Below, one piece after another: positions 34,351-45,097 of a stretch of 64,000 bases of DNA. Location of the stretch: contig NZ_JAPEPZ010000001.1 in NCBI RefSeq assembly GCF_026339875.1, positions 3,038,001 to 3,102,000 of the forward strand, in the 5' to 3' direction. Origin of the DNA: Streptomyces sp. NBC_01571. Its GTDB lineage: Bacteria > Actinomycetota > Actinomycetes > Streptomycetales > Streptomycetaceae. The notes below the pieces were generated by a model. It saw only the letters and a program-made list of their open reading frames with translations. It had not been told where the DNA came from and did not search any database. Within the stretch, counting starts at the first letter, position 1; the number at the start of each line of letters is the position of its first letter. The position numbers and the translations under genes are program-made.

Positions 34351-35415
34351 ATGGCGACGATGGTCGACGTGGCGGCGCACGCGGGAGTGTCCGTGGCGAC
34401 CGTCTCCCACGTCCTCAACGACACGCGCCCGGTGCTCCCCCACACACGTCAGGCCGTCCTGGACGCCATCGACGCGCTCGGGTACACCCCCAACGCCCTG
34501 GCGCGCTCACTGGTCACCTCGCGCACCCGGTCCATCGGCCTCGCGGTGTCGGCCATCAGCAACCCGTACTTCACGGACATCCTCCAAGGTGTCGAGGCGG
34601 GCGCCCTGGAACAGGGCTACGGCCTGCTCCTCGCCGACCCGCACGACGACCCCCGGCACGAGCGGAAGGTCGTCCAGCTGCTGCACGAGCGGCGGGTCGA
34701 CGGACTGATCGTCGCGCCCTCGGCGGACCCCGACGCGCTGCTGCGCTACCTCGGCCGGCACCAGGTTCCGACCGTCTTCCTGGACCGCCTGGTCGAGGTC
34801 CCGGCCGGTCACTCCTTCGCCTTCGACCAGGTCTGCACCGAGAACGCCGCCCCCATGGCGCGGCTGGTCGCCCATCTCGCCGAGCGCGGCCACCGGCGGA
34901 TCGGACTCGTCGCCGGCCTGCCCGGCCTGAGCACCACCACCGAGCGGATCTCCGGCTACCGCCACGGCCTCGCGGGGGCCGGGCTCCCGTACGACGAACG
35001 GCTCGTGGCACACGGCGACTCCGTGACGGAGGCGGCCGAGCGTGCCACCGGGGCCCTGCTCTCCCTCGGCGCGCCGCCCACCGCTCTCGTCACCGCGAAC
35101 AACGCGATGACCATCGGCGCGCTGCGCGCCCTGCGCGAGCGCGGCCTGTCCGTACCGGACGACCTGGCACTGTGCTGCTTCGACGACTTCGCCTGGGCGG
35201 ACCTGTTCGCGCCCCGGCTGACCGTGATCTCCCAGCCCAGCAAGGAGATCGGAGAACAGGCCGCGCGGCTGCTCCTGGAACGGCTGGCCGCGCCGGAACT
35301 GCCCGGCCGGACGGTCCGGCTCCCGTGCGCCTTCGTCCACCGCAGCTCGTGCGGCTGTGCCGAGACCCTCCGCCCCGAGATTCCCGAGAGCCACGCGAAA
35401 GGATCCCTGTCGTGA
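34351..35415 (+). CDS. LacI-family transcriptional regulator
   Basis: A 354-residue repressor. The N-terminal HTH is MVDVAAHAGVSVATVSHVLN with hinge YTPNALARSL near residue 48, followed by a periplasmic-binding-like effector domain (NPYFTDILQGVEAG near 70, RVDGLIVAPS near 115). It sits under its own palindromic operator and overlaps the sugar-kinase gene by GTGA, so it probably senses the sugar that the kinase phosphorylates. No transporter is adjacent. Confidence 0.93.
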   Translation: MATMVDVAAHAGVSVATVSHVLNDTRPVLPHTRQAVLDAIDALGYTPNALARSLVTSRTRSIGLAVSAISNPYFTDILQGVEAGALEQGYGLLLADPHDDPRHERKVVQLLHERRVDGLIVAPSADPDALLRYLGRHQVPTVFLDRLVEVPAGHSFAFDQVCTENAAPMARLVAHLAERGHRRIGLVAGLPGLSTTTERISGYRHGLAGAGLPYDERLVAHGDSVTEAAERATGALLSLGAPPTALVTANNAMTIGALRALRERGLSVPDDLALCCFDDFAWADLFAPRLTVISQPSKEIGEQAARLLLERLAAPELPGRTVRLPCAFVHRSSCGCAETLRPEIPESHAKGSLS

Positions 35416-36323
35416 TCGTCGTCGCCGGTGAGGCCCTGATCGACCTGGTGCCGCAGGGCGCGGGCGCGCTCGTGCCCCTGCGGCCCGCGCGAGGGGGCGG
35501 TCCCTACAACACCGCGGTGGCACTGGGCCGCCTCGGCTCCCCCACCGTCTTCTGCTCCCGTGTCTCGAACGACGCCTTCGGCGAGGCACTGCTGGGCGGA
35601 CTGCGCGAGGCGGGCGTCGACGTGTCCTCGGTGCAGCGCGGCGCGGAGCCGACGACGCTGGCGGTCGCCACCGTCGACGCGGCCGGTTCGGCCGCGTACT
35701 CCTTCTACGTCGAGGGCACGGCGGACCGTCTGTTCACCGCACCGGACCGGCTTCCCGACGCCGTGCGGGCGGTGTCCTTCGGCACCGTCTCCCTGGTCCT
35801 GGAACCCGGCGCGAGTGCCTACGAAGAGCTGCTGCGGACCGCTGCCGCACGGGGTGTGTTCACCGCGCTCGACCCGAACGTCCGGGCGGGGCTGATCCCT
35901 GACGCGGACGCCTACCGCGCCCGCTTCAAGAGCTGGCTGCCTTCCGTGGCGCTCCTGAAGCTCTCTGAGGAGGACGCGCGGTGGCTGGGCGGTACCCCGC
36001 GCGAGTGGCTGGCGTCCGGTCCCGCGGCCGTCGTGATCACCCGGGGCGGCGACGGTCTGACGGTGTTCACCGAGGCCGGCGCGGTCCACTCCGTGCCTGG
36101 TGAACCGGTCGAGGTCGTGGACACCATCGGCGCCGGTGACACGGTGAACGCGGCGCTGCTGCACGGCCTGGCCGCGCGGGACGCGCTCTCTCCCGCCGCC
36201 CTGGCGGACCTGAACGCCGAGGACTGGACCGGGCTGCTGCGTTTCGCGGCCCGCGCGGCGGCGATCACCTGCTCACGCGCGGGCGCGGAACCGCCGTACG
36301 CCGCCGAACTCGACGCCCCCTGA
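35412..36323 (+). CDS. PfkB-family carbohydrate kinase (fructokinase-like)
   Basis: A 303-residue ribokinase/PfkB kinase. The N-terminal GEALIDLVP and GGGPYNTAVALGRLG near residue 35 match the sugar-binding signature, and VVDTIGAGDTVNAALLHGL near 235 is the PfkB signature 2 with the catalytic aspartate. Fructokinase is the nearest match by eye; fructose or a related sugar is likely. GTG at 35412 overlaps the LacI gene's stop, a tight regulator-kinase operon. Confidence 0.9.
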   Translation: MIVVAGEALIDLVPQGAGALVPLRPARGGGPYNTAVALGRLGSPTVFCSRVSNDAFGEALLGGLREAGVDVSSVQRGAEPTTLAVATVDAAGSAAYSFYVEGTADRLFTAPDRLPDAVRAVSFGTVSLVLEPGASAYEELLRTAAARGVFTALDPNVRAGLIPDADAYRARFKSWLPSVALLKLSEEDARWLGGTPREWLASGPAAVVITRGGDGLTVFTEAGAVHSVPGEPVEVVDTIGAGDTVNAALLHGLAARDALSPAALADLNAEDWTGLLRFAARAAAITCSRAGAEPPYAAELDAP

Positions 36324-36362
36324 GCTCTCCAGGTCCCTTACTCTCCAGGCCCCTTTCGGAAC

Positions 36363-36426
36363 CGGACGGGCAGCGGACGGGCAGCGGACGGGCAGCGGAC
36401 GGGCAGCGGACGGGCAGCGGACGGGC
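36363..36426 (+). repeat. Tandem 11-bp repeat between the kinase gene and uvrA
   Basis: CGGACGGGCAG is repeated five times exactly, followed by nine bases of a sixth copy. It lies 40 bases after the kinase stop, between convergent genes, and is non-coding. Such short arrays vary in copy number between strains by slippage. Confidence 0.95.
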
Positions 36427-36494
36427 GCCGAATGCGCGGGCCCCGCGGGGAGTTCCCGCGGGGCACCGTTTTCTGCCGTCCTGCTGCCGTCGTG

Positions 36495-39551
<3,057 letters not shown>

Positions 39552-39760
39552 GCCGGTCCGCACCTTTCTTGAGAGAAGTGACAGGGGCGGGGCCCCCGTC
39601 GTTTTCAGACTAGGGGGAGCCACTGACAGCGCTGGTTGCTTTCTCCGGTTCACAACAATCCCGGACTCTCAAGCATGCCCGACGCCGCGCCCGAGCTTAT
39701 AGCACGCGCATTCGATTTACGGGGGCGGCCGACCACCTTCACCCGAACGTGTGGCGGGGC

Positions 39761-39766
39761 TAGGGT
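39761..39766 (+). promoter_or_regulatory. Leaderless -10 box before the mycothiol isomerase-like gene
   Basis: TAGGGT lies seven bases before the ATG at 39774, with TTCACC 17 bases further upstream as a possible -35 (39738-39743). Confidence 0.5.
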
Positions 39767-39773
39767 CGGCCTC

Positions 39774-40463
39774 ATGATGGATCATGTGCGCGACCTGGCG
39801 TCTGTACGTGACGCGACCGAACGGCTGCTCAGCGCAGCCACCGAACTGGACAACGCCTCCGCGGCCGAGCCGTCACGGCTGCCGGGCTGGAGCCGTGGTC
39901 ATGTGCTCGCCCACCTCGCCCGCAACGCGGACGCACTGGTGAACGTCCTCGACGGCCGCCCCATGTACGTCTCCGGGGACGCCCGGGACGCCGACATCGA
40001 ACGGGACGCCCCGCGCCCCCTGGACGTACAGATCGCGGACCTCCGCGAGAGCGCGGCCCGTTTCCAGGAGACCGGGGCCGCACCGGCGGACTGGTCGCGC
40101 ACGGTGGAACTGCGCAACGGGGTCACCGACATCGCCGCCCGGGTGCCGTTCCGGCGATGGGTCGAGGTCGCGCTGCACCATGTCGACCTCGGGATCGGGT
40201 ACGAGCTGGAGGATCTGCCCGCGGAGTTCGTCACGCGGGAGATCGACTTCCTCGCGGAGCGGTTCGGCGGCCACAAGGACGTGCCGTCGACCGGGCTGGC
40301 CACCGACGAGGGGCAGGTCTGGACGACCGGCGGCGGCGCCGGAGGCGGCCCGGTCGCCCTCCGCGGTCCGGCCACCGACCTGCTCGGCTGGCTCTCCGGC
40401 CGCCGTGACGGGTCCGCGCTGCGGGTCGAGGGCGGAACACTGCCGACGCTCCCGGCCCTGTAG
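39774..40463 (+). CDS. Mycothiol-dependent maleylpyruvate isomerase-family protein
   Basis: This 229-residue protein belongs to the DinB-like mycothiol-dependent isomerase/transferase superfamily. SRLPGWSRGHVLAHLARNADAL near residue 33 has the conserved W and H metal ligand, and RWVEVALHHVDLGIGY near 130 has the HH-x-D ligands. The C-terminal part (VALRGPATDLLGWLSGR) is the SCP2-like tail of the family. Substrate unknown; such enzymes use mycothiol, the actinobacterial thiol. It is directly upstream of the MBL-fold gene, which has its own promoter box. Confidence 0.88.
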   Translation: MMDHVRDLASVRDATERLLSAATELDNASAAEPSRLPGWSRGHVLAHLARNADALVNVLDGRPMYVSGDARDADIERDAPRPLDVQIADLRESAARFQETGAAPADWSRTVELRNGVTDIAARVPFRRWVEVALHHVDLGIGYELEDLPAEFVTREIDFLAERFGGHKDVPSTGLATDEGQVWTTGGGAGGGPVALRGPATDLLGWLSGRRDGSALRVEGGTLPTLPAL

Positions 40464-40496
40464 GCCAGGACGGACCTCGGGCCCGCTCCCCCGCTA

Positions 40497-40502
40497 TAGG
40501 CT
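40497..40502 (+). promoter_or_regulatory. Leaderless -10 box before the MBL-fold gene
   Basis: TAGGCT lies seven bases before the ATG at 40510, the same arrangement as before ctaA and the neighbouring isomerase-like gene. Confidence 0.5.
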
Positions 40503-40509
40503 GGCCGCC

Positions 40510-41163
40510 ATGACGTACAGCGGAGCGGTGAAGGTCGGCGGACCCGCCGAAGTGCACGAGCTGCAGAACCTGATGATCTCCAAGGTCGCGGTCGGCCCGA
40601 TGGACAACAACGCTTATCTGCTGCGCTGCCGGGCCACCGACGAGCAGCTGCTGATCGACGCCGCCAACGACGCCTCGGCGCTGCTCACGCTGATCGGTGA
40701 CGACGGCATCGCGTCCGTCGTCACCACCCACCGGCACGGTGACCACTGGCAGGCGCTCGACGAGGTCGTGGCGGCCACCGGCGCCCGTACCTACGCGGGC
40801 CGGGACGACGCGGAGGGGATCCCGGTGCCCACCGAGGTCCTCGTGGACGACGGCGACACGATCCGGGTGGGCCGTGTGGAGCTCACCGCACGTCACCTGG
40901 TGGGACACACGCCGGGCTCGATCGCCCTCGTCTACGACGACCCGCACGGGCACCCCCATGTCTTCACGGGGGACTGCCTGTTCCCCGGCGGTCCTGGGCG
41001 GACAACACGTCCGGAGGAGTTCAACTCCCTGATGGACGGCCTGGAGACCAAGCTGTTCGACGTCCTGCCCGACGAGACGTGGATCTACCCCGGCCACGGC
41101 AACGACACCACCCTCGGCACGGAGCGGCCCCACCTCGCGGAGTGGCGCGCACGAGGCTGGTAA
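40510..41163 (+). CDS. MBL-fold metallo-hydrolase (target of element insertion; hybrid 3' end)
   Basis: A 217-residue metallo-beta-lactamase-fold protein of the glyoxalase II-like type: metal motif THRHGDHW near residue 77, further ligands in RHLVGHTPGS near 137 and FTGDCLFPGG near 155, and YPGHGNDTTLG near 195. The last 60 residues start at the TTCCC in the LFPGG codons; a divergent second version of the same C-terminus stands alone at 52155-52340. I infer that an 11-kb element entered here and supplied this replacement 3' end, keeping the gene intact. Confidence 0.9.
   Translation: MTYSGAVKVGGPAEVHELQNLMISKVAVGPMDNNAYLLRCRATDEQLLIDAANDASALLTLIGDDGIASVVTTHRHGDHWQALDEVVAATGARTYAGRDDAEGIPVPTEVLVDDGDTIRVGRVELTARHLVGHTPGSIALVYDDPHGHPHVFTGDCLFPGGPGRTTRPEEFNSLMDGLETKLFDVLPDETWIYPGHGNDTTLGTERPHLAEWRARGW
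40971..41000. other. Presumed left attachment site (attL)
   Basis: The TTCCC at 40981-40985 is the shared core of the two MBL gene 3' ends, flanked on the left by host coding sequence. To its right the sequence CGGCGGTCCTGGGCGG diverges from the right junction (GGGTGGTGTGGGCAAC). A longer 9-bp match (TGTTCCCCG, 40979-40987 and 52110-52118) also exists but would put the reading frame out. Confidence 0.5.
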
Positions 41164-41256
41164 CCGGCCGCATCCGCGCGGTGCCGCCACCCCGGTGAGG
41201 TCCAACGCCCGCGGCCACTGCCGCACGCCGAATGGCCGGGGTTACGCTGGCCGAAC

Positions 41257-41281
41257 GGTGAGGGCCGGATAGACCCTCACC
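41257..41281. terminator. Hairpin after the MBL-fold gene
   Basis: GGTGAGGG at 41257-41264 pairs with CCCTCACC at 41274-41281 around a nine-base loop, in the convergent gap between the MBL-fold gene and the leftward 54-aa gene. Likely a bidirectional terminator. Confidence 0.6.
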
Positions 41282-41369
41282 GCAGGCTGCCTTCATGACG
41301 GGAGGCCCGTGTCTTTGCCCTGCGAAAGCGAGCACGGATCCCCAGATCGGGTAGCCAGGGGCCGGTCCC

Positions 41370-41534
41370 TCATCGAGGGCCGGCCCACAGACTGAGCAGG
41401 ACCGGCGCGGCCAGCAGCACGGTGTCCAGCGCGTGCCACGCGAATCTGCCGCGTGCGGTCATCGACCAGCGCACGAACCGGCCGTACTTGGCCCTCGGCT
41501 GCTGCCGCTCGCGCCGGCGGGCTGTCTTCCTCAT
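41370..41534 (-). CDS. 54-residue small membrane protein
   Basis: A short reading frame with a good start: ATG at 41534 behind GAGGAGCA. The protein begins MRKTARRRERQQPRAKYG, a strongly basic cytoplasmic end, and finishes with a single hydrophobic segment (ALDTVLLAAPVLLSLWAGP). It lies 96 bases downstream of the winged-helix gene on the same strand. Small basic membrane proteins of this sort occur in Streptomyces plasmids and integrative elements. Function unknown. Confidence 0.6.
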   Translation of the reverse strand: MRKTARRRERQQPRAKYGRFVRWSMTARGRFAWHALDTVLLAAPVLLSLWAGPR

Positions 41535-41630
41535 TGCTCCTCATCCCTCCTTTCTCGATCGTCGTTGTGGTCGGGGCGGCGGACGTGTCCGGTGGTCCTC
41601 GGCTTCGCGGACGCAGGTGGTCGGCGGCGG

Positions 41631-42488
41631 TCATCCCGGCTGTCCGGCCTGGATGTCGGCGCCGTCCTGCGGCGCGAGCGGGCCGCGCTCCTCGGCCTCC
41701 AGTCGTTCGACCTCGGCCTTGCTCAGGTTGATGTTGAACGGTTCGGCCAGCTGGTAGGTGTGCAGCCATTCCCAGCCGCGCATGGCGCGCGCGTCCATCA
41801 CCTCGTCGGGCCCCATCTTCACCAGCAGCTTGTGGTGCAGCAGCTCCTCGATGCCCCGCGCCATCGTGTGGCGACCCAGGCCCAGGGCCTGGGCACCGCG
41901 GGTGTCCTGCGGGAGGGTGAAGGTTTCCTTCCGTCTGCTCATCGCGGCCAGCAGGACGGCCTTGCCGGGCATGTTCAGCTTCACGTGCCAGTTCTCGCGC
42001 CAGTAGGCGAAGGGGACCCGGAAGTAGACATCGCTCTTGGTGCCGGTGGGGACGGTGTAGTCCACCGTCATGTTCTCGACCCGTCCGATCTCGTGGCGCT
42101 TGACGATGCGCTTGAGGCGGCCGTGCTGCCTCCGCTCGATCAGGCCCAGCTTCTCCAGGTGCTCCCACTGCCGGGAGACGGCCACGCTCGCCCCCTTGTC
42201 GGGACGCATGTAGATGCCGGCCGCCCGCGCCCAGAGCTGCGAGCGCTCGGTGACGCCGAAGTCTCTGCCGGTGGTGACGGCGTAGACGAGCAGCAGCAGC
42301 TCCAGGGCGTGGGGGGTCCGCAACAACTTGGACAGGGGCCCCGGCCCAGTGCTCGGATCTCCGGGCGGACTATTGATGTGGCTCTTCTGGACGAACTCCC
42401 GGCGTATCGGGAACACTTCGTCCTTGCGTCGGGAACGCCGCAACAGGTACTCGATCGACTCTTCCCGGGTCATCACACGCTCGACCAT
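41631..42488 (-). CDS. Winged-helix protein of the element, replication/regulatory type, unknown function
   Basis: A 285-residue protein with two probable winged-helix segments: residues about 75-115 (GASVAVSRQWEHLEKLGLIERRQHGRLKRIVKRHE) and about 180-225 (FTLPQDTRGAQALGLGRHTMARGIEELLHHKLLVKMG). The paired winged-helix layout recalls plasmid replication initiators and partition regulators, but I cannot assign a family. ATG at 42488 follows GGAGGGGAGCGAGG; the open frame to 42686 looks non-coding. Confidence 0.65.
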   Translation of the reverse strand: MVERVMTREESIEYLLRRSRRKDEVFPIRREFVQKSHINSPPGDPSTGPGPLSKLLRTPHALELLLLVYAVTTGRDFGVTERSQLWARAAGIYMRPDKGASVAVSRQWEHLEKLGLIERRQHGRLKRIVKRHEIGRVENMTVDYTVPTGTKSDVYFRVPFAYWRENWHVKLNMPGKAVLLAAMSRRKETFTLPQDTRGAQALGLGRHTMARGIEELLHHKLLVKMGPDEVMDARAMRGWEWLHTYQLAEPFNINLSKAEVERLEAEERGPLAPQDGADIQAGQPG

Positions 42489-42703
42489 GGCCTCGCTCCC
42501 CTCCACCGGCACCCCGACGGTGCCCCCGAGAAGAGAATGCCTCCAGCCCCGTGGTCCGGACGAACTGCGAGCGCGGCTCCCGCACCCCCTCGTCACCGGT
42601 GCCGGAGGCACTGGTAGATCCAGACCACCAACACCACCATGCAGGACCCTGACCCGCCGAAAAGGCAGGTCAACGCGCAGCAGCACCGCCTCAATGTCGG
42701 TTC
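42489..42703. other. Non-coding upstream region of the winged-helix gene
   Basis: The open leftward frame through here encodes a Gly/Arg/Ser-rich string without structure, so I treat it as non-coding. A perfect 11-bp inverted repeat marks its right edge. Confidence 0.4.
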
Positions 42704-42732
42704 TCAGACCGGAATGTTGCAGTCTGAGAACC
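42699..42732. repeat. Perfect 11-bp inverted repeat
   Basis: GGTTCTCAGAC at 42699-42709 is complementary to GTCTGAGAACC at 42722-42732, with a 12-base loop. It overlaps the end of a 64-codon frame, whose stop is at 42704-42706. It could be a terminator for that frame or an operator for the winged-helix gene. Confidence 0.7.
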
Positions 42733-42898
42733 CATCGGCGTCATAGATCTGCAGCAAAGGGTGCACCGCGAGGCACGGCGAACCGGCCGCCTCCGGAACC
42801 CGACCCGCGACCTCAATCTTGGGGAACGGCGGTACGGCGGCGCTGAAAACGACCATGGTCAGGGGTCTTCGATCGAGGAAGCTACCCGCCAGGAACAT
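42704..42898 (-). CDS. Hypothetical protein (64 aa, or 50 aa from an inner ATG)
   Basis: A possible small gene: MFLAGSFLDRRPLTMVVFS... ending in SDCNIPV. Codon choice is less GC-biased than in neighbours. The inner start (MVVFSAAVPPF) would give 50 residues. No family, membrane segment or motif is recognised. Its stop lies in an inverted repeat. It may equally be a fragment. Confidence 0.35.
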   Translation of the reverse strand: MFLAGSFLDRRPLTMVVFSAAVPPFPKIEVAGRVPEAAGSPCLAVHPLLQIYDADGFSDCNIPV

Positions 42899-43098
42899 GC
42901 AGAGGACCCCGAGAAGTCGTCTCGCGCCACTTCTCCGTCGCGGTAGGCTCTCGCCCGGTTAGATGCGTACGCCGCCCGCCGCCACCCCGCGCCCACGCCG
43001 CAGGTGATCGACCGGCCAAGGTTCCTGCGGGAGCCCGCACCCCTCCGGCATTCCTCGTCCGGCGGGAGCGTGGGGACCGCCAGGAGCGAGCGTCAGAG

Positions 43099-43617
43099 AT
43101 GCCGAAGAAGAACCCGTCGACAGCCGCGCAGCGGGCCCGCCAGCGCCAGGCCACGACGGGCGAGAACTACACGACCGCCCTCCGCGCCGAGACCCGTCCC
43201 GCCGTCCCACGGCCCGCCGTCGCGCACGCCATCTTCAGCGCGGCTGGCGAGGGATGGGCGCCCATCAGCAGGCAGGCGGAGCGCGAGCTGCGCGAGGTCT
43301 GGCCCGGCCACCCCGTGCCGTACTGGCAAGAGAAGTTCGGTGACCTGTGCTGGAAGTCCGTGCCTTACGACGCGGCTCCCGAGGTCCATGCGGTGATCTT
43401 CCGGGCCATCCGGCAAGCATCGGTCACCTGCCAGACCTGCCCGTCCCCGGGCCGCAAGCGTGTCGTCTGGGTCGGTCTGGACTGGGGAGGGATGCCGTGG
43501 GTCAAGACCTGCTGTGACACCTGCTACTACATGCCACCGGCCCATGAAATCCCCGGCTGGAGGATCCAGCGGAGCGAGTACCAAGATCTCGTCGACTCGT
43601 ACGAGGACCGCGGCTGA
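43099..43617 (+). CDS. Hypothetical CxxC protein of the element (172 aa)
   Basis: ATG at 43099 behind GGAGCGAG. The N-terminal MPKKNPSTAAQRARQRQATTGENYTTALRAE is a short segment often seen at the start of Streptomyces plasmid and element proteins. The C-terminal half has two cysteine pairs, CQTC near residue 111 and CCDTC near 138, which could bind zinc or an Fe-S centre, plus conserved Trp-rich strands. Function unknown. A strong terminator follows. Confidence 0.7.
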   Translation: MPKKNPSTAAQRARQRQATTGENYTTALRAETRPAVPRPAVAHAIFSAAGEGWAPISRQAERELREVWPGHPVPYWQEKFGDLCWKSVPYDAAPEVHAVIFRAIRQASVTCQTCPSPGRKRVVWVGLDWGGMPWVKTCCDTCYYMPPAHEIPGWRIQRSEYQDLVDSYEDRG

Positions 43618-43632
43618 CCGTACGGCCGGATA

Positions 43633-43676
43633 GACCGACGGGGCCCGGCGGAATCGTCCGCAGGGCCCCGCCGGTC
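43633..43676. terminator. Terminator after the CxxC protein gene
   Basis: A 20-bp stem with two mismatches (43633-43652 with 43657-43676) and a four-base loop ATCG lies 16 bases after the stop. The arms contain CGGGGCCC and GGGCCCCG. Confidence 0.8.
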
Positions 43677-43740
43677 GCGGTGTCGTCGGGGGAGGGAGGT
43701 CAGGTCAACCCGGCCGTGGCGTTGTCCTCCCAGCCATCGA

Positions 43741-44088
43741 CCCGCTGGAAGTAAGCTGGCCCGGGACGTGTGCCACGGCAAGCGCGGCACCATCCACCAG
43801 GCGTACCGGGACGGGATGGAGGACCAGCTCGGCGCGCTCGGCTTGGTCCTCAACGCCATCGTGCTCTGGACGACGAAGTACATCGACGCCGCCGTCGCCC
43901 AGCTCCAAGCCGAGGGCCACGACATCCGGGAAGAGGACATCGCCCGACTTTCCCCGCTCAAGCACCGCAACCTGAACCTGCTCGGCCGCTACAGCTTCGC
44001 CGGCAGCGTCCCGGCCGCCGGTGCCCTGCGTCCGCTGAGCGACCCGGATGCGCACGAACTGGATGAGGACGAAGAGGGCGAGGAGTGA
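43741..44088 (+). pseudogene. Tn3-family transposase remnant (C-terminal part only)
   Basis: From about 43750 the frame reads KLARDVCHGKRGTIHQAYRDG, then MEDQLGALGLVLNAIVLW, then LGRYSFAGSVPAAG and an acidic C-terminus. This is the last 110 residues of a Tn3-family DDE transposase, whose full length is near 950-1000. Upstream there is no continuing frame, so only the 3' end remains. No inverted terminal repeat could be located. Confidence 0.8.
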
Positions 44089-44239
44089 GCAGGAGGGTGC
44101 TGCTCAAGGGTTACGCGGTGCCCTCGATCTCGGCCCGCAGCCGGGGCGGCGAAGCCACAGCGCCGGATGTGCTCCCAGCGTTGCCGCACGCGGCACCAAG
44201 AAACACCCGTTGAGTTTGTCCTCGAACGGGCCGGTCCGG

Positions 44240-45040
44240 TCAGTTCAGCAGGGCAGCTGTGAACGTCTTGCGGTGGTCCACCAGCCAGGTCTGCACGCGG
44301 TCCCAGCGCTCCCATCCACCACGCTCGGCCAACGCCTGGAGATAGGTAGGGTCTCCGCTGGCTACGCGGTGGGCGACGAAGGCCCGGCAGACCTCCGTGG
44401 CCTGCTCGATGACGCCAGGCAACTCGGCGCGGCCCTCCGCCGAGAGGCCGTAGCCGTCGGCAAGAATCCGCAGCCGTGCGGCCGTCTCTAGCCCGGGGGG
44501 ATGGAGAGCAGCCGCGGGCTCGGGATCAAGCATGGGCACCCAATAACGGGCGGTCATGGCGATGTCCCAGAGGGCACGGCCCGGGGCCGCCAAGTCGAAA
44601 TCGATCAGGGCCGCGGCACGACCGTCGCGGAAGACGACGTTCTCCGGGCACACATCGTTGTGGCACAGCATCGTTCCCCCCTCCGGGTCGGCCAGGTCCC
44701 GCGGCCACTCGGCACGGGTGTCGACCGCGACGGCCGCGCTGGTCTCATGCAGACGCCGCAGCAGGCTCCCCACCGATTCGAGGGCAGAACTCCTCATCGC
44801 CCAGTCCGGGAACGGCGGCAGAGCCACGTCGCCAGGGATGAAGGTCAGCTGCTCACGGCCATCCGCTGTGAGACCGACAGGGGCCGGCGCCGCGTCGAAG
44901 CCGTGCTCCTTCAGCGCAAGGAGATAGGCATGCAGGGCGCGTGCGTTGCGCGGTGCCGGTCGCTCCACCAACTCCCCCCGGCGGAAGACCGCCCCCACGT
45001 TCACCATCCCGCCGACCAGCGCCTCGTCTTCAGCCGTCAT
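44240..45040 (-). CDS. APH-like phosphotransferase
   Basis: A 266-residue aminoglycoside phosphotransferase/kinase-fold protein. The catalytic loop LCHNDVCPENVVF near residue 125 has the HxDxxxxN pattern and IDFDLAAPGRALWDIA near 145 has the metal-binding DFD. Substrate could be an aminoglycoside, a sugar or another hydroxyl compound. ATG at 45040. The gene lies between a transposase remnant and a broken gene, so it is probably cargo of an older transposon. No stop or frameshift is seen in it. Confidence 0.85.
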   Translation of the reverse strand: MTAEDEALVGGMVNVGAVFRRGELVERPAPRNARALHAYLLALKEHGFDAAPAPVGLTADGREQLTFIPGDVALPPFPDWAMRSSALESVGSLLRRLHETSAAVAVDTRAEWPRDLADPEGGTMLCHNDVCPENVVFRDGRAAALIDFDLAAPGRALWDIAMTARYWVPMLDPEPAAALHPPGLETAARLRILADGYGLSAEGRAELPGVIEQATEVCRAFVAHRVASGDPTYLQALAERGGWERWDRVQTWLVDHRKTFTAALLN

Positions 45041-45097
45041 GAGGATCACGCTATCGGCAGATCGACCCCGCGCGGGGCGGCCTGCGCACGACGTGGA

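Noticed and set aside
40979..40987. 9-bp TGTTCCCCG shared with 52110-52118 as the crossover core
   Set aside because: Longer than TTCCC, but joining there would put the host MBL reading frame out and add 37 non-homologous bases; TTCCC at 52155 matches where homology begins. It is not excluded absolutely.
41293..42168. 291-codon leftward frame overlapping the winged-helix gene
   Set aside because: It is out of frame with the better-supported winged-helix protein and its sequence is Arg/Ala-rich. Its inner part (from 41634) overlaps the 54-residue gene in another frame and has poorer protein character.
42487..42686. N-terminal extension of the winged-helix protein
   Set aside because: The extra 66 residues look non-coding, and the ATG at 42488 has a good ribosome site.
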